From Balanoglossus misakiensis (taxonomy: Eukaryota > Hemichordata), in NCBI GenBank assembly GCA_040954595.2, contig CM082587.2, forward strand, positions 6,944,001 to 7,008,000: a stretch of 64,000 nucleotides of DNA, read 5' to 3'. Numbering within the stretch: position 1 is the first letter of the stretch; each line of letters begins with the position of its first letter. The translations under genes were made by a program, and so were the position numbers. Below are positions 58,476-64,000 of the stretch, piece by piece. Below the pieces are notes generated by a model that made no database searches, was not told the origin of the DNA, and worked only from the letters and a program-made list of their open reading frames with translations.

Positions 58476-59890
58476 ACTGCTTAGTGTATTTCCTTCCTTA
58501 CTTGAACATTGTAATAATACTAAACTTTTAGAATGGTTGGTACTGGCTCCCAGCCATAGTGTGGTGGTGATATAAGCCAGTGGCTAGTGAAAACAGCCAC
58601 CTCCATTTGATTTCCCACACTTTGTCGACAATACTCGGCTACTTTTGATATTTAGAAATACGATTATTTGTATATGTAATATGCGGTAGGTTGCCAGTTG
58701 TAGGCGATGACCCTTTCAGAGCTGTAACATGCAGGGAGAGTGCAATGGAGCGACTATAGCTTTCATCAGTCCCGGTGCATACGAACTCACATGGTATTTT
58801 TCTCTCATCACCAAGCCTCTCTATCCCGGCTTTCCCAGCATCAGAATTTATGCCTGTGCTCGGTGGGAATTGAGAAATGATTCTCGTTTGAACCACCCTG
58901 TAACCCGAGCATGTTTCGGAATTGATTGATTGAAATTTGAGTCGCAGAAATACATAAAAAAAACACTGCCATGCAATTTGTTGAGTACACACTGCTCTGT
59001 GAGAGACCCTAGGAGACCCTGTCTGCATCTATCACATAATTTTTTAGATTCACTTCAAGGTTTTTATAAGGTTTTAGTACAAGATTCAGACAGCTGTATT
59101 TAAATTAATAGCATTTCTCCAGATTTCAGTGTATGTTCTAAGACCATGGAAATATTTCAGCAGAACATATGTACACACTGTTCTCTTTAATCTTTGTTCA
59201 GATATATAGAAATCTAAAAAATCTGTCCATGAAAATATCGTGCAGTCTGACACTGATGGATTGTTTAGACTGTTTGACCAATGCAAGCAAAGGTTAAGCT
59301 TTCACTGTTCAGTGGTGATAATTATTCAGAAAGTAGCATATGGGCCAGAACATGTGATAGGAGAAAACTTCTAAATGATTTTGTAGGTCAGCAGTGGGTC
59401 AGGGTATGAGCTAAATCATAGATACCTGAATATACTAGTAAACGCATATTATGCTATGCTTGAACTGAGTGTCCATATGTTTCTGTTAAGGTAGGATGTT
59501 ATCTTTGTTGGGTTTTTCTCTCTGGATATGTACATGTCTGGAGGAGAATGCACCCCTTTATATACACTACAAACACAAACAGTTCAGTTTGACTTCCAAA
59601 GCATTGAAATAAAATGTACCCCCGGCCCCAACTATCAGTCACTTCCTTTCCATTCAGACAAATTTGACCTCACGCGACTTTTTGTTGAATTGTCCCCGAA
59701 GTGGAAAAAAAAGATTCTTTTGTGGAACTTTCTGAATGAGTTGTTGAAGAGTGGTGACTAATGTACCGAGATAATGGCACAAAAAGTTCAGGCATTATAC
59801 ATTTGTAAAAGATTCATCTGAAATGTCTAAATATACCAGGCATGAAGCAAGGACGTATTGCACCCTTAGAATTATCAATGACACAAGCAG

Positions 59891-60030
59891 GTTGCCCTAT
59901 AAGCCCATATGACTCAACAAACTCACTGGTGACTCAAGAAAATTATCCACACTACATGCCAAGATATAGAGCTGACTCAGCAAATTTTTAAGAAATCCTC
60001 AAATTTGCTGAAGCTTTTAAAAATAATGTA
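59891..60030. mobile_element. MITE family E, copy 2 (right end lost)
   Basis: Same orientation and interior as 58319-58475 (CTCAACAAACTCACTGGTGA, GAAGCTTTTAAAAATAATGT) but the right terminal repeat is not recognisable. Confidence 0.65.
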
Positions 60031-62924
60031 CATTGTCGCATTCATAAGTATTGTTTCTACACACTGTTCTGTTGTCTTCAATATATTATCCTCTGTATTT
60101 CTATTTTGACTCGTTTCTTATAATTGTTTTTTGATCATTGGAGACTCAAATCTCATATTATGGTATTGGTATGGTATTTACTTTATATGTATGATAATAC
60201 ATGTTTTGCTTTTGTAAACAAATCAAAGTTTGACGGGATGTTTGAAAAAAAATTGCAAAGAAAAGGCAAAATACATCAGTAATTACGGCTGGGTGTGCTG
60301 TAGTATATAAGGAATTATCAAATTTCTTATCGTTAATCAGTGTTGATGTGTTCAGTATTGTCACACAGAATGGTACATGTAACACCTGATTTTCAGAAAC
60401 GATCTTACTAATTGTCAAACCACACAGTCTGTACTTTAGTGATGTGACTCGACAAACAAATTTAGAGGTTAAATTAATCTTCGTGGGTGATAATTATGAT
60501 AATCATTAATTTACTAATCAATGGTCTGACTTGAGGTCATTTTAAATTGACATATTGTTGATTATCAATTCTATGCCACCCACCACCATGGTACAAATAT
60601 TGTGGAACTTGCCCAATAGAAGGGTGTCTGTAATAGACCGGAAACGTTTTATTTTAAATCGTAATGTCTGACATGAAAAGTCTGTCCTGATAACAGTTGT
60701 TCGCATGGACAGGTTTTGCTGTTGCGGTGAACAGGCATGTACAATCTGTCAATACTGTAAAATTTGGAAGGAAATTTGTTAAATTGTGATTACCCTGCTC
60801 CATTATCCATGAAAGAGATTTTAGACGGCTGGTTAATTCTCAGTGAATGTTCATCGTATCAGATTCAATTTTATAGGCCGTTGTGGTGGGCTGAGTGATA
60901 GCAAGAGAAATTTGAAACTGCCAGTCAAAATAGGCAGCCCTGATACATGCCGTATAGTATTAACACCAGTACTTAGAATAATGTAGATCTGTGAGTCACC
61001 AAGTGTGAGTGACCTCGCTATTAAAATGCGTCATTTGCATGGAAGTTGGCCTTCAGAGGATAGATAGCTATGACTTTTGTCTGCAGAGTCAGTAAAATGC
61101 AACGAAATGATCAGATATCAGTTTTCAGTCAGATTCAAGACTTTCCTGTATCATACTGTTTTATAATATTTTAAACTTCACTGTCAGTGTGATGGGAAAT
61201 TCCTGTTCAGCTTGTTCTCAAGATATCCTGTCGTATTAAAACTGTGTGTACATTTCACATGAATTTGTGCTATGTCGTGTTTACCGAACAGTGTATCATT
61301 TTGAGCCGAGGGTGGAGATACAGGGGGGCCTATTTCTGGGCTGATTATTTTATGAATTTAACTTTAGGAAAAAAAATGTATTTTTCGAAATTGTCAAACC
61401 AGTTTCTTGAAATCTAGTGAATATTGATCCAAAATGAAGGATTTACTTGATTGTTTACTTGATTGGTAATTCTTGACAAATCGATTTCTATAGCTTGCGG
61501 TCAGGGCAATTGGGTTAATAGTGCATTTTGAAACCTGTTTTAAATTCATGCAATGTCCATGTGTCTCGATGTAGAGAATTAAGCCAGTTGACGTTTAGAT
61601 GGTTTGGAATCTTTCTATTGTTTGACATTCAGGCTCATAAAACAAGATTGTTTAGCTTTATCATTCTGGATTGACCATTCCCCTCACACCAGACCAAGGT
61701 CGAGGACCAAGGTCATTTGATCTTTTCAAAGCCAGTACTCCTGCACCATTGAATGACAATAACAAAAGGAAAAGGTTTTTTCCAGCTCTGAGACATCATC
61801 GCCATCGGCCATCACCATCTCCTGTCACACACACAGTTATCAATCATTGTCATGAAAAGAAAATTATTCAGTAATTATGAACGATAAAAGCAAACAGCAA
61901 ACTCAGTATGCAAACCTTAGGTTAATAAATTGTATTTGGTAAGTACATTTCATGAAAACTAATTTGTAAAAATAATATCTTGCTAAGTTGCTTTGTCAGT
62001 ATATTTTTGGGCTGGATCCATAGGCCTATGGGCACATGCACATGTACATATAGGTCAAGTTCTAATTTGACAGGAACTACAAGCATGCATGCATTCATGC
62101 ATTACCTTGTCAACCTTGTGAGTGGAGCGTTATGGTGTTGCTAGTTGAACAATTCCAGTTGTAGTTGAGTCATAATGACATCACTGACTGTTTCCCTTTC
62201 GTAGGGAAGGTTGATTAATAATGTGGGCAATTTCATAAAACCTCTTCAACTTCCAGTTTTAAATTACAAGCGGGGGTGCAGAGGACAAAATGAATTTGAG
62301 ATCATTTGGTCATATGATCCGTTTTCTATACACTTCTTCAAATGTAAACCGAAGGCCAGGAAATGTTAATAACTATTATGTCATCTGACAACTCTAAGCC
62401 TTGGAGAATCGTGCTCATTTGTGCCGTTGAGTCAGATTTTAGAGCAACACATCTCTGAGACAGCAGGTTACATGTGGGTTTTATGATATAACCTTAAAAG
62501 ATTCATCTTAATCTGTTTGAGGACATTTGGTACTGTACTTCTGTCATATGAAGAGTTTAAAATATTTGGCCTCAGTACTGAAACAACTTATTACTGAATT
62601 CCATGTATTTGCTGAATTTGTTTGAACCAAGACGCCGACTGAATTACGTGTATTACATGCAAAAAAGGCTGGTGTATTGCATGCTGTTATTGAAAACATG
62701 GTAAAATGGATATATGGCTGAAAGTTCAACTTTGTGGTAAATCAAAGCAAACTTGTACAAGAAATCCAGCCAATCGGTAGTGAAATCACCAGTGCGAATG
62801 ACCATTGAATTTGATCTACACTCTAGGGTTATCTGTACTACAGGTACCTGAGTTTTCCGTGTTCACAACTATTCATGTGTATCAATCATATAATTGAAAT
62901 TGTCACATTTTCATTTCTTTGCAG

Positions 62925-63074
62925 AGGTGTATGATGAAGACCTGGAGAAGCTGGGAGAGGTGATTCACTGTCCTACACGCATGATATACGAGCAACAGGG
63001 TGACAGAATAACCCCCGGAATGGTTGTTTAAACTGTTCTTCCATCTGTTTGTAGTCTGCGAATATCTTGTAACC
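62925..63074 (+). other. 5' UTR part of the discoidin receptor exon, with a short upstream ORF
   Basis: An acceptor (TTTCTTTGCAG) at 62924 opens the exon that contains the start codon. The leader holds an 11-codon uORF at 62931-62963 and several other ATGs before the main start, which could reduce translation. At least one upstream non-coding exon is therefore expected. Confidence 0.55.
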
Positions 63075-63934
63075 ATGGAAATGTACCGAGCTAAATACCT
63101 CCAAAAATCGGTGCTGTATCTCTGTACGTTAACATTAGTGTCGGCCGCCATCGATCTCCGTAAGTTCCATCACTTCTATCCTTCATAACTGGACGACAAT
63201 TTTGTTAAATTATAAAAATGTACATTGATTTTGATCAAATCATCAGGGCTATAGTCTGAGTATATTGTGTAAAGGACGGTTTAAAGTTGACTTGTGGTAG
63301 GGGTGTATACGTCATGTCACAGAAGGTAAATCGTAGTGGATCTCAAAGTACTCCATTACTGCTATTTTTCTTTCGCCATTACACATGCACTGACAAATAT
63401 TTTTGTTTCAAACCAGACTCATGTCGTCAACCTCTCGGAATGAACAGCAAAGAGATTACTGACGCTCAGCTGTCAGCCAGTTCCACTCACAGTGAAGAAT
63501 CGTTATCAGCAAGACACAGCAGGTCAGTAGTTATCCGACAACTTTGATGAATTGAATTGACCCATGAACCCCCTGGACTGGAGATTGGTCGATGAAGTTT
63601 GGCTCACAATGTACACCGCTTGGCAAACCAAGACAATTTTCTTGTCAATTATGGACATCGTTATCTGTCTTTCCATTGCAGACTTGGCCACAGTGATGGC
63701 GCAGGGGCGTGGTGCCCTGGCAATCCGGTCAGTAAAGATCACACAGACGAGTACCTGGAAATCAATTTCTTGCGGCTGACCGTCATAAGCATGGTGGCAA
63801 CCCAAGGGCGAGATCACCAAGAAACTGGAGGCAAGGAGTTCTCCAGTCACTTCATGTTCACGTACTTCCGGAGGGCGGAGCCACCCAATGATGGATGGAA
63901 AGAATACCACTACAAGAACTACTACAACCAAACT
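63075..63934 (+). CDS. DDR: Discoidin domain receptor tyrosine kinase, 5' part
   Basis: Collagen-binding receptor tyrosine kinase family (DDR1/DDR2). Three coding exons are in the window: 63075-63159, 63417-63522 and 63682-63934, giving 148 residues in phase; the gene continues beyond 64000. The start has a full Kozak context (ACCATGG) and begins a signal peptide, MEMYRAKYLQ then SVLYLCTLTLVSA. The discoidin (F5/8 type C) domain follows: SCRQPLGMNSKEITDAQLSA matches the DDR entry CRYPLGM...I.D.DITAS, then GAGAWCPGNPVSKD, YLEINFLRLTVISMVATQGR. The exon 3 donor is ACT followed by GTAAGT. The kinase region is not present, so DDR is inferred from its characteristic discoidin sequence. Other discoidin proteins are less likely. 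Confidence 0.9.
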
Positions 63935-64000
63935 GTAAGTACCTAAAGATCGGGTTCTGCATTCCTTGGTAATCCTGAAGTTGTAATAAGCATTGGAGTA

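Larger units (their letters stand above)
44532..62924. other. 18-kb stretch without a confident exon
   Basis: No frame on either strand combines family similarity with splice signals. Contents that can be supported: MITE C copy 2 (47263-47456), hairpins (49191-49277, 57426-57462), MITE E copies (58319-58475, 59891-60030), a poly(C) run at about 54857-54874 and others near 46364 and 47627. It probably comprises intergenic DNA and 5' UTR introns of the discoidin receptor gene. Candidate exon pieces at 47161 and 51691 are listed separately. Confidence 0.5.

Noticed and set aside
63524-63931. 135-codon minus-strand frame at the right edge
   Set aside because: It is the shadow of the discoidin receptor exon at 63682-63934.

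Overview
This is animal (metazoan) genomic DNA. Coding information sits in short exons with GT..AG introns, AT-rich introns carry many small inverted-repeat elements, and every recognisable gene belongs to an animal family. ST8-type sialyltransferase, discoidin domain receptor, SOUL and kringle domains, with compact genes and abundant MITEs, suggest an invertebrate deuterostome (hemichordate, cephalochordate or echinoderm). The sequence alone does not settle the species. Exon limits below were read by hand from splice sites, reading phase and family conservation; there is no transcript support.

Layout: 1-2385 is a satellite-like array of about 27 copies of an 88-bp unit. 2400-5100 holds duplicated non-coding blocks. 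On the minus strand follow EDF1 (6672-9149, six exons), an SLC25A24-type calcium-regulated mitochondrial carrier (13730-23641, nine exons, introns loaded with MITEs) and a flavin-containing monooxygenase (25273-28335, six exons). On the plus strand lie an ST8-family sialyltransferase (29331-31666, four exons), an 18-exon gene for a secreted protein of about 975 residues (32643-41753), an intronless gene for an unrecognised 182-residue protein (43644-44192), and, after 18.7 kb without a confident exon, the first three coding exons of a discoidin domain receptor (63075-63934) that runs off the window.

The most unusual gene is the 32.6-41.8 kb one. Its exons splice in phase into signal peptide - SOUL - SOUL - Thr/Asp-rich linker - SOUL - kringle - degenerate SOUL. 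Human SOUL proteins (HEBP1/HEBP2) are single-domain and have no signal peptide, so a secreted four-SOUL protein with a kringle is a strong candidate for an undescribed architecture. The neighbouring sialyltransferase is the second point of interest: all sialylmotifs are recognisable, but the catalytic-base His of motif VS is Asn.

The genes look like ordinary chromosomal neighbours, not a functional cluster. Nothing prokaryotic, viral or CRISPR-like was seen.
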